A DNA stretch of 64,000 bases from Leptobrachium leishanense (GCA_009667805.1 CM019064.1:78056400-78120399), one strand, 5' to 3'; positions 36,321 to 47,517 are shown, counted from the first letter of the stretch. Notes: generated by a model from the sequence alone, not told the origin. A program made the numbers and translations.

Positions 36321-37466
36321 CCCCTTCCCTGCGGACAATGTGTGGGGAGCGTCATAGGAGACTGCCGCTATATGCGGAGGACGTTCCTCACAAGTCTTCA
36401 GTTTGGCGGGAGGTCCCAGGCATACTCACCTCTCTGTTCCGGGGTCCCACAGCGTTCTGACTTTCTGGAAGTCAGAAGCTGCTTTTTTAGACGCGGAGAC
36501 ATCATCTTTTGGCAGGGACCCGGCAAAGCCAGGAGATCGCCTGAAAGGAGGGGGGGGATCCTTTCGGATCCCTCTCCCTCCCGATCAGGAGCTGGTACCA
36601 GGTAAAGCCAGGCACCATTAAAAAAGGGGAAGAGTCTCCCCTTTCAAGCGATGCCTGACTTTAACCCCTAAAGGCGCCGGATCGCGGCCTGGTTCTGGTG
36701 GGGGCCGCCATCTTTGATGGCAGCTCCACCTCCGGGTCCCCCCTCATCATCTGACATCATCGTGCACAGCACGATGACGTCAGTTAGCTGAGAAACCCCT
36801 AGCTGCCTGGGGATTTTGCAAGGAAATCCTATGCTGGAGAGAGGGGGTTATTTTGAACCCCCTATCTCCCAAACGGGGACAGCTAGATCAGTCACGTTTG
36901 GTATCTTTAGAAAGGCCAGGGCATGGCCTTTCCAATGATACCAAACATGACCATGTTGAAAGTAAGAAAAAAATAAAAATAATAAAATTTAAAAAAAACT
37001 AAAAAACGTATTTTTTTGTTTGTGTGGTTTTTATTAATGCAGCAATATTGTTTCCATTACAATTATAATGTAAACAATGCTGCTGCACTACCATTACTAT
37101 TGTATTTTTTGGATTAGCTAAAAATTATGTAATTTCCTAAAAGAAAAAACTAATGAGTTCCCATTTCTAATTTTTTTTAACAAATAACCCCATAGGCTCA
37201 GATGATAAAATGTGAAAAAAAAAAATCACTCTACACGCTGTAGATGATTGAAAATTCTAATTTTATTGCATTTTTTGTTACAATATTCAGGCAGGACAAG
37301 ATGTATAAAACTAATAATGATATATTAGGAATCTGCCGAAAAAAAGAATATATAATATGTCTGGGTCGTGTAATAAAACGTGACTTCAAATCGCGTTTAA
37401 ACATGATGAGCAAAAGTGGTAAAAATAAGCTCAGCACAAATGTGAAATGGCTCAGCAGTAAAGGGG
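36321..37466 (+). mobile_element. TTAA-flanked non-autonomous element, complete copy
   Basis: 1146 bp between TTAA at 36317-36320 and 37467-37470. Ends CCCCTTCCCTGCGG and CAGCAGTAAAGGGG. Contains the recurrent module at 36886-36955. Same family as the truncated inverted copy at 34.1-35.1 kb. Non-coding. Confidence 0.75.
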
Positions 37467-37539
37467 TTAAAGACATTTTTCACCTCTCATAACCTTAAAC
37501 GCAGTTCCCCATGACCAACATGCACAATTCTTACCTTTA

Positions 37540-37728
37540 ATCAAAGAAGACACAAGGAAATTGTTCAGCAAAGAAATGTGTCTGGGATCTTCAGACGCCG
37601 CACAAACCCATAAGACATGAAACACCTGGTCTAGCAAAATAAACACAGTGTGCAGACACAGCTTGATCCAGGACAGGACGAAATGCACAGCAGTGTCCAG
37701 ACAACCGGCTGTTGCTCAATTCTTGTGG
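37540..37728 (-). other. Candidate upstream (5' UTR) exon, possibly orai2
   Basis: On the minus strand, a pyrimidine-rich tract ending in TTCTTAG (about 37729) and a donor GTAAGAA (about 37539) bracket about 190 bp of sequence that does not resemble the surrounding repeats. It lies in the right direction and distance to be a non-coding orai2 exon. Splice-like signals arise by chance, so this is only a candidate. Confidence 0.2.
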
Positions 37729-38068
37729 CTAAGAAAACTGTCTTTAGTTTCTAGACCAGTGGTACAGATTATCCATCATGGCCATGTTCACTGCAGCTCA
37801 AATGTAAGATTTTTAGTTCATATCTATGCTTTGTGCAAGCAAAATTAAGAAATCAATCCTCCCTTCTGTCAGTGAATTCTTCAGACGTCCACTACAGCAA
37901 GACAACCTCTCCCCTGAGGAATAAGTGTCAGGAGAGAGCAACATACTATCCTACAGGCGGTCCTCCCTGTGACTAATCAGAGCGAATTGATGTGTTTGTA
38001 ATGAAGTCAACATGTCAGTGTACATCCTACTTGGAGCAATGTGTATTCCATGCAGTCATTTAGGTGGT

Positions 38069-38200
38069 CTCTAGAGTGTAAGTTCCTATGATCAGGGCCC
38101 TTTACATCTCTTGTCTCTATGTTATATTTGTGTCTTGTTCCCTTAGGTTATTGTAAAGCGCTGCAGAAACTTTTGGCGCCATATAAATGATGATGATCAT
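38069..38200 (+). mobile_element. L2 LINE 3' end
   Basis: The string ATTGTAAAGCGCTGCAGAAA, then CTTTTGGCGCCATATAAAT with a GAT-rich tail, is the conserved 3' terminus of L2-type LINEs, shortly after a GTAAGTTCCTATGATCAGGG block. Only about 130 bp remains. Confidence 0.75.
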
Positions 38201-38366
38201 AATAATGAAAACTCAGGATCGGCTAAAAGGAATGCATGGCAGCGTGTAGGTCCAGCAGATCACGTGGGCTTTGCAGGTACACGTGTAACAACTCATTCAG
38301 CAACGGCCAGAAAGGTGAACATAATGGAGTTATGAGAAGGCAGTGAATCCCAACCCTGGTCTTTAA

Positions 38367-39128
38367 AGGAACACTCTATTCAAAAATCCCCCCCCCCCCG
38401 TTTTTTTACATTAAACTATACCTATTCCATCAATAACTAGGTAGGGATTTTTTTTATTTTTTTTTAACTGTAATACTTACCCTAAAATCCACTTGTTTCC
38501 AACGGCGTCTTTTTTTTTATACTCGGCTAATGGTTTACGTGAAAAGCGCACATGCGCGCCTCTCACGTAAGCCTGCCAATCAGCAGGCTTCCTCCCGGCT
38601 CCATCTTCTTTGATTAGTGTTGCGAGCAAGAGGATGCGCCCAACACTAATACTCAGCCGCTGCCGCCAGCTACTACGGCGAGTTGGAGACGTCATTGCGC
38701 TGAAAGCGCAATGACGTCTCCTACTCGGCAATAGTCGGCAGAAGCGGGAAATATGAATCCCGCTCTGCTGACTGGCAGCTGGGAGGTCGGAGTAAAGTCC
38801 TCCACGTCTCTCAGCTGCGTTCAGCTGATCGGCTGAGCGGAGGGAGGGGGGAAAGACAAGGGCATACTCAGGGCATCATGACCACCTAAAAAAGCTTAGG
38901 TGGTCATGTTTCTTTTTGAGAGAGGATTTTACCAGGAAGGATACATTGGGATTTCTCTCGTTTTCAAGTATGTCCTGGGTGGCGAGTATGTACCGTTAGG
39001 TGTCTTGCCCAAGGACACTTACTGGTGAGGTTGCTCGCTGGGATCAAACCCATGTCTCCACAGGCTCTCTCCATGCAGAGCAGTGATGTTACCTCTACTC
39101 CACCCAGCCGGTTGCCTAGAGTATCCCT
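38367..39128. mobile_element. TTAA-flanked element containing a SINE
   Basis: TTAA at 38363-38366 and 39129-39132; ends AGGAACACTCTA and TAGAGTATCCCT. This short-end, TTAA pattern suggests a piggyBac-type element. A tRNA-derived SINE is inserted near its right end. Non-coding. Confidence 0.65.
38913..39112 (-). mobile_element. tRNA-derived SINE
   Basis: On the minus strand, a tRNA-like head (GGCTGGGTGGAGTAGAGG as A-box region and GGTTTGATCCC at about 39050-39040 as B box) is followed by a body ending CTTCCTGGTAAAATCCTCTC. Body copies recur at 44.89-45.02 kb and 46.80-46.86 kb. The internal Pol III promoter is inferred from box similarity only. Confidence 0.65.
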
Positions 39129-39305
39129 TTAAGTCCCCTTAACAGGCCAGGTTTGCCAGGTACAGCACAGGTGATATAATTTGCTGCAGTGTTCAGTGAT
39201 TGCAGGATTCAGTCTGCATTTCAACAAGGTAATCCTTAAACATGGCCTGTTAGGGGACTCAAAGACTAGGCTTGGGAAACACTGATGTAAGGAATAAAAA
39301 ATGAA

Positions 39306-39886
39306 GGGGTTATTCAGAGAGCACCGAATTGTCACCGACCTTTCGGTGCTCTCTTGTTCCCCGCACTTCGGGAATTCAAATTCCCACAACCCTGTTGTGA
39401 ATTTAGCATTCACCACATGGTCCCCAAAGTTCAGGGAACAGATCTGAAAATCCACTGAAAAAAGCTGACAAGCTGACAAACGGAGTAAAAAAAAACAAAA
39501 AAACGTTTTGAAAACAATTGAAACGTTCAAAATTTTAAACGCTGTTTTCAAAAAAATCTACTGGATGAAAATGTCTGGAATTAACATATACGTAAGAGCC
39601 TATGAATAATAATAAAAAGGTCTGTTACAGAAAAAAACAAATGTTATTTAAAAAAAACCTGCCAACTGAAACCAAACATCAGAACATTTCTGACAATTCT
39701 CTGGATAGGTTAACCATTGCTTCTCCATGAGGATTTCACTGTCGAACAGGCACTGTATTTTGCTGGCAATGCCAAAATTGGGTGAACTGCCTGCCTTTTG
39801 AATAGCCAAATGGCCCCAAAATTGCACCATATGGGGAAATTCACCATTCAGTGCAATTTCAGGGCCAGTTCGGCTGTCTCTGTGAA
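39306..39886 (+). mobile_element. Family 1 non-autonomous element, copy E
   Basis: Starts GGGGTTATTCAGAGAGCACC and ends near CAGTTCGGCTGTCTCTGTG. The GCCGACAAGCC core is shortened. Non-coding. Confidence 0.7.
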
Positions 39887-40548
39887 ACAGACATGGAAAT
39901 GATGTAAAACTGGAAGTTTCACAGGACACACTGAAAAGAAACATGTAAAATAACCCCAAAACCATACTGGCTTATTTTCCTATATTACGGTGAAGAAAAA
40001 TCTAAAACCGTTGTGTGACGCGGAAGATAAGATTTAATTTAATGACTCACAATTTTCAATAATCAAAAAGAAAGATGGGAACAGAAGGTGATAGATTGAA
40101 TTTATTAGTTATATAATAAGTAGATGTGATTTAAAAGCCCCTGATCATAGGTTTGCCAAATTTAAATTGTGTAGCAATTAAGAGGGTTAATAACCTCTCA
40201 CAGTGTTGGCAGTATTCCATGAGAACACTCGTTCTAGCAGGTTACTGCCTGCAGTTATTCCTGCTTCACTGGAACAGGGCCCTGTGTGATTGAAGCTTAG
40301 AATACAAATACAGAGGGCAGTTCCATCAGAATTCTAGTTAATTGTCATTTGAACACTCTTCCAACCAAGCAGCAATGGAAGATTTAAGGAATTCTCTCTG
40401 GGCAGGCCGTCCTCATTCCTGGAGAGTTTTAATGAATCCGGCCCATACTAGTGCCGACTTTATATATGGGCTGAGCTGGATACCTAAACCAAAATAACAT
40501 GCAAGCACATATCCAAAATTCAGAAACACATTGGTCTGAATGCATCTA
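39887..40548. other. No gene recognised
   Basis: AT-rich sequence, nothing supported. Confidence 0.4.
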
Positions 40549-41843
40549 GCTAACATTACACTCTTAACGCTAACACTCACCTGCGTGAGCATTAACGTTA
40601 GCTGCGGTGTCTACTGCATATTACAATCCAAACGCAAACAGGTTAAGTAACCCATTTGTGTTTGGTACCTTTCGGTTTTCAGCGCGAGGTTACTGTACTT
40701 TGCACTCCCTATACTTAACAAGTCCCGCGGCGAGGACCGCGGCACCAACCGCGTCCTCCGTCCGGCGGGAGCAGGGAAAGACTGGGGGAAAAAGTCCCCC
40801 CAGTCTCTCCCTGCATATCACTAGCCGAGATTACTCATGCGATCCGGCCAGTCATGTGGCTATGGACTCCATCAAGTGGATGCCGCGGCTGCGTTCAGCG
40901 ATGCCACAAGCATCCCGTCCCAAAGCGCGCAGTAACAATGCAGACAGCATTTTAAGCACCTGCTGTCACGATGGGGGTCGGGGACCTGACCTGACAGAGG
41001 GGTGTGAGCCTAATGAGCAGTGAAAGAGACCAAGAGCCTGAACTAAAAAATAAATATTTATTCTAGAAACCAAGAGCAGGGAATACAGAACATAAATTCA
41101 AAAAACAGAGCCTTTATCCTCAAGGCAAGAAATATAAAACAGACAATGAAAATGGCAGAACCAAACACGGAATAAAAATACAATAAATAAACCAGAAATC
41201 AAAACTGTAAGAAGGCAGGAAAAACAAGACTGACCTTGACCAGGACAAACCAGACAATGGACTTGTAGACAGACAGAGTTTGAACTGAATGAGCTGTAGA
41301 CAGTCTGACAGAACTGGGCAGGATTAATCTAGACCAGGGCAAACCAGACAATGGACTAGTAGATAGCATGGGCTTGTAGTCAGAATGAATGAATGATACA
41401 GGATGAATCTAGAGCAAAGGCAAACCAGACATGCGCTGAATGACTGATTCAGGATGAATGAGACCACACCCTACTAAGGGAGTGGTCTCCATTTATACAA
41501 AATGGTCCAGGGTGAACCAATGGAGTCCAGGTACTGATCAGGCTTGGAATCCAAGAAATGAATGAAATGAAAAGTCCAAAGCAGCAATGTCCACTACTGC
41601 CAGAGGGGGCGCCAGAGATCCAGGACGTCACATATGGAAAACATAAAGTCCTGGAAACTGCATAAATCATGCAGAATATGACGAGGAAGGAGACCAAAGG
41701 GGGCGCCAGAGGGTCTGGGGGTAAGGACCATGACACCTGCATTGTAATTCGGGGCTAAAACGGGGGCGGTAGGGGGGAAACTGCAGGCGCAGTTTTTTCT
41801 CCCTACCACCCCTGTTTTAGCGTGGAGATTGTAATGTAGCCCT
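40549..41843. mobile_element. Inverted-repeat element split by a solo LTR
   Basis: The left end GCTAACATTACACTCTTAAC pairs with the complement of the right end (GTGGAGATTGTAATGTAGC). Without the LTR it would be about 520 bp. A diverged relative lies near 22.9-23.5 kb. Confidence 0.6.
40964..41735 (-). mobile_element. Solo LTR, 772 bp
   Basis: TGTCA at left and TGACA at right, with a perfect 5-bp duplication CCTGC (40959-40963 and 41736-41740). On the minus strand a TATA motif (TATAAATGG near 41497) is followed about 440 bp later by AATAAA (near 41057), as expected for U3-R-U5. Internal GGCAAACCAGACAATGGACT-like words repeat imperfectly. No internal coding region, so a solo LTR of a Ty3- or retrovirus-like element. 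Confidence 0.8.
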
Positions 41844-42587
41844 AAGTGCGTCTATATGAGTCTATGACTGTATTAAGTGTCAGTTACACAAGTGCTGTGT
41901 ACCTTGTGTACCTACTTACTATAGTTTGTGGAGGCTTTAAATGTTCTCAGAATCAAATAAAAATGTCAGCTATGTGTAATACACCAGCAATATTTAGTTA
42001 GTGGTAAAACCACAATTGCAGATTAGCTTCCCAGAAGAGCAACGTAAGTATTAAGGAAGGTAGATTAACAACAACTAATCCCTTTGAGAGGGTGTGAAAG
42101 GTCAGTACATCCCATAAACTGAATGTAGTAGAATAGAGATATGACTTGAAAAACTTTAACATATTGTATCTGATTGAAATAAACAGGTACAGACTCACTC
42201 GACTGAATAATTGCAAGAATAACATAAGGTTGTGCAGGAGGTTGTGATTCTGTGTCCGAAATGTATCCATTGCAGAGATTCTGGTAATTGTAGTTAAACT
42301 CAAATTTCAACACAAGAAAACTAACAGATACTATTATGAATAAGAATAATATGACATATTCACAGGATTGTCAGGAACCAAGACCACGGGCACGTAAGGA
42401 TCACAGAAAGGCCTGTGCTGGTTCTGCCATGACACCTTGAACTGCCTGTTCTATGCAGGGCAGTTCCCTTCATGCATTTCTTCTTGTGCCTTGAGAGCCC
42501 TGGATATCTTTTTCTGGATTATTATGGTTACTCCATCTATAGGAAGCCCTGGATGCAATCCTATTCAATCCTTGAGAGGACTGCTAC
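41844..42587. other. No gene; possible old LTR piece
   Basis: 42.37-42.59 kb begins TGTCAGGAACCAAGACC and could be LTR-derived, continuing after 43.85 kb. I find no matching duplication, so I do not call it. Confidence 0.35.
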
Positions 42588-42591
42588 TTAA

Positions 42592-43845
42592 CTCCTTCAC
42601 TACCAAGCAATTTTTACTGAAAAAAAATCTAATATCATTTATTTGAAACACAGGATATAAAATTGACACTTAAATATAGGGTAAAATAGAAAATTTGCAA
42701 CAAGATTGTAATTCTGAGATAGATAACAAATTAAAAATGTAAATTTTCTGATTTTTCATTTTTCCTGTATTAATTTTTCCATGACAGAAATATTGTTGAA
42801 ATGAAAGTTTCTGAACAATAGATGGTGTCCTTTATCTTACACATTTTCACCCAGGGTCTGCATTATCAGCATACAGACAGAAATGACGTTTCTGTCTAAT
42901 ACTGTAACTGTGATAAAGATAAATAATAAAAGTGGTCAGAACTCCTGCTTATCGGGTTTTGTAGTGATCATAATAAGATTATTAGCAATGCAGCTTCCAA
43001 AGAATACCAATAGAATATACAAATAATATCTGTATGTAGAATAATAAGAGTGTACGTAAATTACAGTAACACCCTGTGTGTGCTGTGCAAGGATTTTCAG
43101 TCTTTATAACCCCACAAATCGTATCCCTTTACAGCAGTGAATGTCCCCAGAGCTCTCCCTGTATTCTATCCTCTTCCTGGCTGTTGTACTGCAACTGTAA
43201 GACTGGGGTCAGACGAGCGCAGTGTTAACGTCCGTGTTGCCGCACATAAGTACGTCCTTGATAGCATACAATTGTGTTAAATGGAGCCCCACACACGAAG
43301 TGTGGGGGCTGACGGACGCTGCAAACGGACGCAGGTTAGGCAAGAACTTAATACTGCTAGAACGGACGTGCGGAGTGCGCCACATCCACAACGTCCGCAT
43401 AGCTTTCTGTGTGAGTGATGGAACGTGGTCAGACGGACTGCATTTATACGTCCAGCATTTTTGACGGACAGAATGTTTTTTCATTGTAATTTATTTTCCC
43501 TGCTACATCCGTCAAAAAATACGTCAGTGAAAAAAACGGACTGTGTGGCCACTACCTTGTAGTCAGTCAGAAAGTACGTCCGTACTGCACGGACGCACAG
43601 TCCGTAGAAAATGTGCTCATCTGACCCTAGCCTAATGTGTTTGAACTTTTTGTTACAGCAAGGTTAGGGGCTGCTATTTTCAGCAAGATTTATCTCTTGC
43701 CAGGGTGACTGAGAGAGATATGAGAATGGATTTAATTTATCCACAGGGGGAACACTGATCTTGCTTGAAAATGGGGTTTTGATATACTAATGAGTGCTTT
43801 CCAATGTATTACAATTCATTTGAAGCAATTTTGGCAGTGAAAGGG
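42592..43845. mobile_element. TTAA-flanked element containing a MITE
   Basis: TTAA at 42588-42591 and 43846-43849; ends CTCCTTCACTACCAAGCAAT and ATTTTGGCAGTGAAAGGG are inverted relatives. Copy 3 of the TTA-flanked MITE is nested within. Non-coding. Confidence 0.7.
43201..43632 (-). mobile_element. TAA-flanked MITE, Harbinger-like, copy 3
   Basis: 432 bp with TAA duplications (43198-43200, 43633-43635). Ends GACTGGGGTCAGACGAGCGC and GCTCATCTGACCCTAGCC. This is the most diverged of the four copies. It lies inside a TTAA element. Confidence 0.8.
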
Positions 43846-43849
43846 TTAA

Positions 43850-44485
43850 GGGTGTTGCCCCCTCAGAACCTATTCCTTTGCATACCAGTTCAAGATGTGT
43901 CCTGAGGTCTGACTTGTCTCTCCAGAGACCCCAGGCTTGGCTTGTCTCCAGAGAGAACCCCACTCTTGCCGTGCTTCTGATACTCAAAACACGTGTGAGT
44001 CCCTACTCCCCTTGCCCAATCGTTCCTGCATTGTTTCGGTGCAACAGTGTTCTCCGTTTGTGTGTCCTCTACTCTGTGTAAATAAAGCTTCTGACCACAA
44101 CCTCTAACTGGCTTGATGTGCCATTCTGTTACTGTTACATACTTGGAATATAGCTTCCGTAATGATGGTTCGTGTTCAAGAATCTTGACGCCAAGTTTTT
44201 ATTGGTCACAAAAATTAGAGTTTAGGAGTTGCAAATTGGTACAAAGCTAAAAATGGCATTGTGGTGCCATGAATACAAGCAGCAAACACAAATATATGGT
44301 ACAACTTACAAAATATAGAGAGCAAGATATTACGATAAAATTGGGTAAAGGAATTGACTGAAGGTGTGGTCTGATAGCTACATAAATCATGTGACTTATA
44401 ATAAATGCTTTTCCAACAGGAGTCAGAGAGAGGAGACTTGTCCAGACCTCCGAACCGCAAGATTTATGGAGACTGTGGAGACATA
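43850..44485. other. No gene recognised
   Basis: Contains GTGTAAATAAAGCTTCTGACC near 44070, which looks like an LTR R/U5 with a poly(A) signal, but ends cannot be fixed. Confidence 0.35.
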
Positions 44486-44877
44486 CAGGACTATTCAGAG
44501 AGAGGTGAAAACCAGGAGAATGACTGGAGAAGTGAAAATTCTAGGCCAAAATAGCCAAACCAGAAAAATTCTCCCATTTATCTCACTTTCCAAATCGGCT
44601 ATTTGGTCTAGATCAGGGGTCAGCAACCTTGGCTCCCTGATGTTGTGTGAACTACATTTCCCATGTAGCTCAGTCAGCCTAATGGGTGACTGAGCATCAT
44701 GGGAGATGTAGTTCCCAAAACATCAGGGAGCCAAGGTTGCTGACCCCTGATCTAGACCAAATAGCCGATTTGGAAAGTGAGATAAATGGGAGAATTTTTC
44801 TGGTTTGGCTATTTTGGCCTAGAATTTTCACTTCTCCAGTCATTCTCCTGGTTTTCACCTCTCTCTTAATAACCCTG
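44486..44877. repeat. 392-bp hairpin with a second hairpin at its centre
   Basis: The outer arms (44486 to about 44610, and about 44757-44877) are near-perfect inverted copies, with AGGTGAAAACCAGGAGAATG on the left and its complement on the right. At the centre, 44613-44752 is a separate hairpin, ends CAGGGGTCAGCAACCTTGGC and its complement. The outer arms are related to the MITE at 24.9-25.1 kb. Identical peptides open on both strands here because of the palindrome. Confidence 0.85.
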
Positions 44878-44885
44878 ATAGATTC

Positions 44886-45020
44886 AAATTCCGGCAAGAG
44901 CACCTCTCCAGTAAGTGTCCTTGGGCAAGACACCTAATGGTATATATTCGCCACCCAGGACATACTTGAAAACGAGAGAAATCTCAATGTATCCTTCCTG
45001 GTAAAATCCTTTCTCAAAAA
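44886..45020 (+). mobile_element. tRNA-derived SINE, body and tail
   Basis: Plus-strand copy of the SINE body (AAGTGTCCTTGGGCAAGACA through CTTCCTGGTAAAATCC, then an A-rich tail). The tRNA-like head is missing. It abuts the hairpin element. Confidence 0.7.
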
Positions 45021-45241
45021 ACAAAATGCTACTGAAACATACGAAAAGGAATTTAAAGGAACATTTTACACAGATTGTTATAGTTCTACCTTATTATCTG
45101 CTCAAATCAGTTTGCTATGACAAGAAACAAAAGATAAACCACAAACCATTTAAAACGTGCTAACCCTCTTCTGTGTCTTCTATATTTCTTAGACTTATAA
45201 TAAATATATACAGTAAACCTAATTTAATCTTTCTTCATTTA

Positions 45242-45668
45242 GGCTGGGGTCAGACTAGCGCATTTTTAACGTGCGTTTAGGCGCACTTAATCACGGCCGC
45301 AGTAGCAGCAAATGACGGGCGATGACAGGCAATATACGAAGTACGGCCGCACGAAAGTCCGGCCGGGCAACGCAAGTGGAAAATGAATGCATTTTTTCGA
45401 GAACGCAGAACCGCTAGTACTGACGTACAGAGTGCGCTCTGGCGGCATAGCGGCGTGTGTGTGTGATTAGGAGATGTCAGACGCTGCTCATGTCCGGCCA
45501 ACATAACGTCCAGACACCCAAAGTTTCCTGGTTTGGATCCGTAAAAAATCAAGCACGAAAATGCGCATCGTATGACCGTTTTCACGCATTCCGTGAAAAA
45601 CTACGTCAATGCGTTCGGACGCTCTTTTTGACGGTCGCTGCAAATAATGCATTCATTTGACCCTAGCC
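45242..45668 (-). mobile_element. TTA-flanked MITE, Harbinger-like, copy 4
   Basis: 427 bp between perfect TTA duplications (45239-45241, 45669-45671). Ends GGCTGGGGTCAGACTAGCGC and the complement of GGCTAGGGTCAAATGAATGC. Confidence 0.85.
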
Positions 45669-45671
45669 TTA

Positions 45672-46540
45672 CATGGGTTATTCAAGTAAAGAGGAGGCAA
45701 AAAGCAGGAAATGTTTGAAAAAGTTGAGAACTAACCCGTATCAAGGGAACCGCTGACTGATAAGATCTGGTTCAGAAAGTTTCCGGGCTCATCTGCTGAC
45801 TGACTGCTAAACGGCGACATAAACGTTGGCGTAATGACAGACTTACTTTTCTTTTTGTGTCGAATACTGCACACAGGAAGAGGGTTGCTTATCTTGGTGG
45901 CCCTCATGCTATTTACCGTTCCATAGCATATTACACTGGTAAGAATTTTGTTTCTTAAATTAGAGCGGTGAAGGGGACACACGCACACAACAGGCAACCA
46001 TACAACTACACCAATATCCCTTCTATATTCTGACAGTTACGGAGCTGTCAGCATATAGAAGCAAACCGTAGCTCCCAATATTAACGGACCAGGCGTCATG
46101 GCCATGTTTGTTGTCACCACAGGCATCCTGCTGGCACTTAGGGTTGGTGAACCTCATTCTATGTACATTACCAATATAACAGATGTAATAAAGCATGTAT
46201 GGTGGGAATGTAAGACTGTATTCCATATGAGATAAAAGAAAGAAAATGACTATAAAATATTTTAAAAAAGGATCATCATTGTATTATCCATATCTGAATT
46301 TCCAGACTGTGGAAAGCAAATAGTCCATCCTCAAGCAATACAGACCCATACCATAAAGAAATAAGCATAACCCTATATAACAAGTACACCTAAGATTACC
46401 TGAGAAATAAGTTCAAATGTTTTGGATGTAAATTCAGTTTTACCTTTTGAATGCATGGACAATCTACATTTAGAAGTGATTAGAATCAATTTTTATGTAC
46501 CTGCAGAGTCGCTTTAGCTGTTGACAGTTACAGCTATAAA
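45672..46540. other. No gene recognised
   Basis: AT-rich DNA before the L2 fragment. Confidence 0.4.
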
Positions 46541-46677
46541 CAATTTATAAAGCGGTAACAAGTTCCATACGCTGTACAATGGGGAAACAGAATAACAAAT
46601 ATACATACAAGTTAAACACACAGAACAGTAGGAGAGAGGACCCTGTTCAAGAGCTTACGATCTAAGAGGAGAGGGGT
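46541..46677 (-). mobile_element. L2 LINE 3' UTR, left part of a split copy
   Basis: On the minus strand the sequence runs GATCGTAAGCTCTTGAACAG, CTGTTTCCCCATTGTACAGC, then CTTTATAAATTG, the usual 3' end of L2. It continues on the far side of the hAT-like insertion at 63108. The AGAGGGGT at its right edge is the target duplication. Confidence 0.75.
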
Positions 46678-46796
46678 CAGTGGTGTATTTTGGCCTAGGC
46701 CGACAAGGCCTAAGGCCGCACTTTCCAGGGGGCGGCGGCCCGCACTGGGTGGCCCCACCCCTAATTTTTTTTTCCTTTTCTTTTAAACTTTTGCAA

Positions 46797-46857
46797 AGTA
46801 TTTTACCAGGAAGGATACATTGAGATTTCACTAATTTTCAAGTATGTCCTGGGTAGG
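46797..46857 (-). mobile_element. SINE body fragment
   Basis: About 60 bp matching the SINE body and tail (TTTTACCAGGAAGGATACAT, complement of the SINE 3' end). Confidence 0.55.
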
Positions 46858-46912
46858 CAAGGCCTAGGCTTTCACTTTCCAGGGGGCAGCAAAAAACCTC
46901 ACCACTAAATGG

Positions 46913-47517
46913 GTTACTCAAAAAACACCGAAATCACGCCAACATTTTGGTGTTCTGTAGTTCCCTAGACTTCGGGGAATAAAATTTCCCCACCCTGCAG
47001 TGAATTCACCATTCACAGCAGGGTCCCCAAAGTGCATGGAGTCGGCCGCTGAATGCTGCTACCGCAAACCCGTGGCCTGCTGTTTTCAAAAAAACTACTG
47101 AACAAAAATGTCTGGAATTTACATATAAGATCCTATGATTGATAATAAAAAGTTCTGTTACAGAAAAAAGAAAAAGTGCTATTAAAAAAAAAGGGGGGGT
47201 TTTGCCCAAAAAATCTGAAAAATGACTAAAAGGTACTAAAAAAAAATCAATTAATTTTTCCTGCAGATTAAAATAATAAATGGTTTATTAGATATTGCAT
47301 AAAAACGGGAATATTTTTAACATTGAAACCTATGGGGTTCACCTGAATAAATCTGCTGATTGAAACCACCGAACATCAGGGCATTGCACTGCCATTTCTC
47401 TGCTGTTTGGTGTTCTCTGAATAGATTCACCATTACTTCTCTATGGGGCTTTGCACTGCCTTCAAACAGCACCGTACTTGCTGGCAGTTCGCCAAACTTG
47501 TGTGTGAGCATATCACA
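46913..47517 (+). mobile_element. Family 1 non-autonomous element, copy F
   Basis: Runs from TGGGTTACTCAAAAAACACC to a CTTGCTGGCAGTTCGCCAAA stretch. The core is shortened and the right terminus is missing. It lies inside the hAT-like element. Confidence 0.65.

Noticed and set aside
39040..39112. Genuine tRNA gene
   Set aside because: The A/B-box-like sequence belongs to a SINE whose body recurs elsewhere; the cloverleaf is not complete.
42370..44138. LTR from TGTCAGGAACC to CTGTTACA, split by the TTAA element
   Set aside because: An AATAAA and plausible terminal dinucleotides exist, but the ends are not inverted copies and no flanking duplication was found.
44364..44937. Matching peptides on opposite strands (KTRRMTGEVKILGQ)
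   Set aside because: This is the consequence of a near-perfect DNA palindrome, not two genes.
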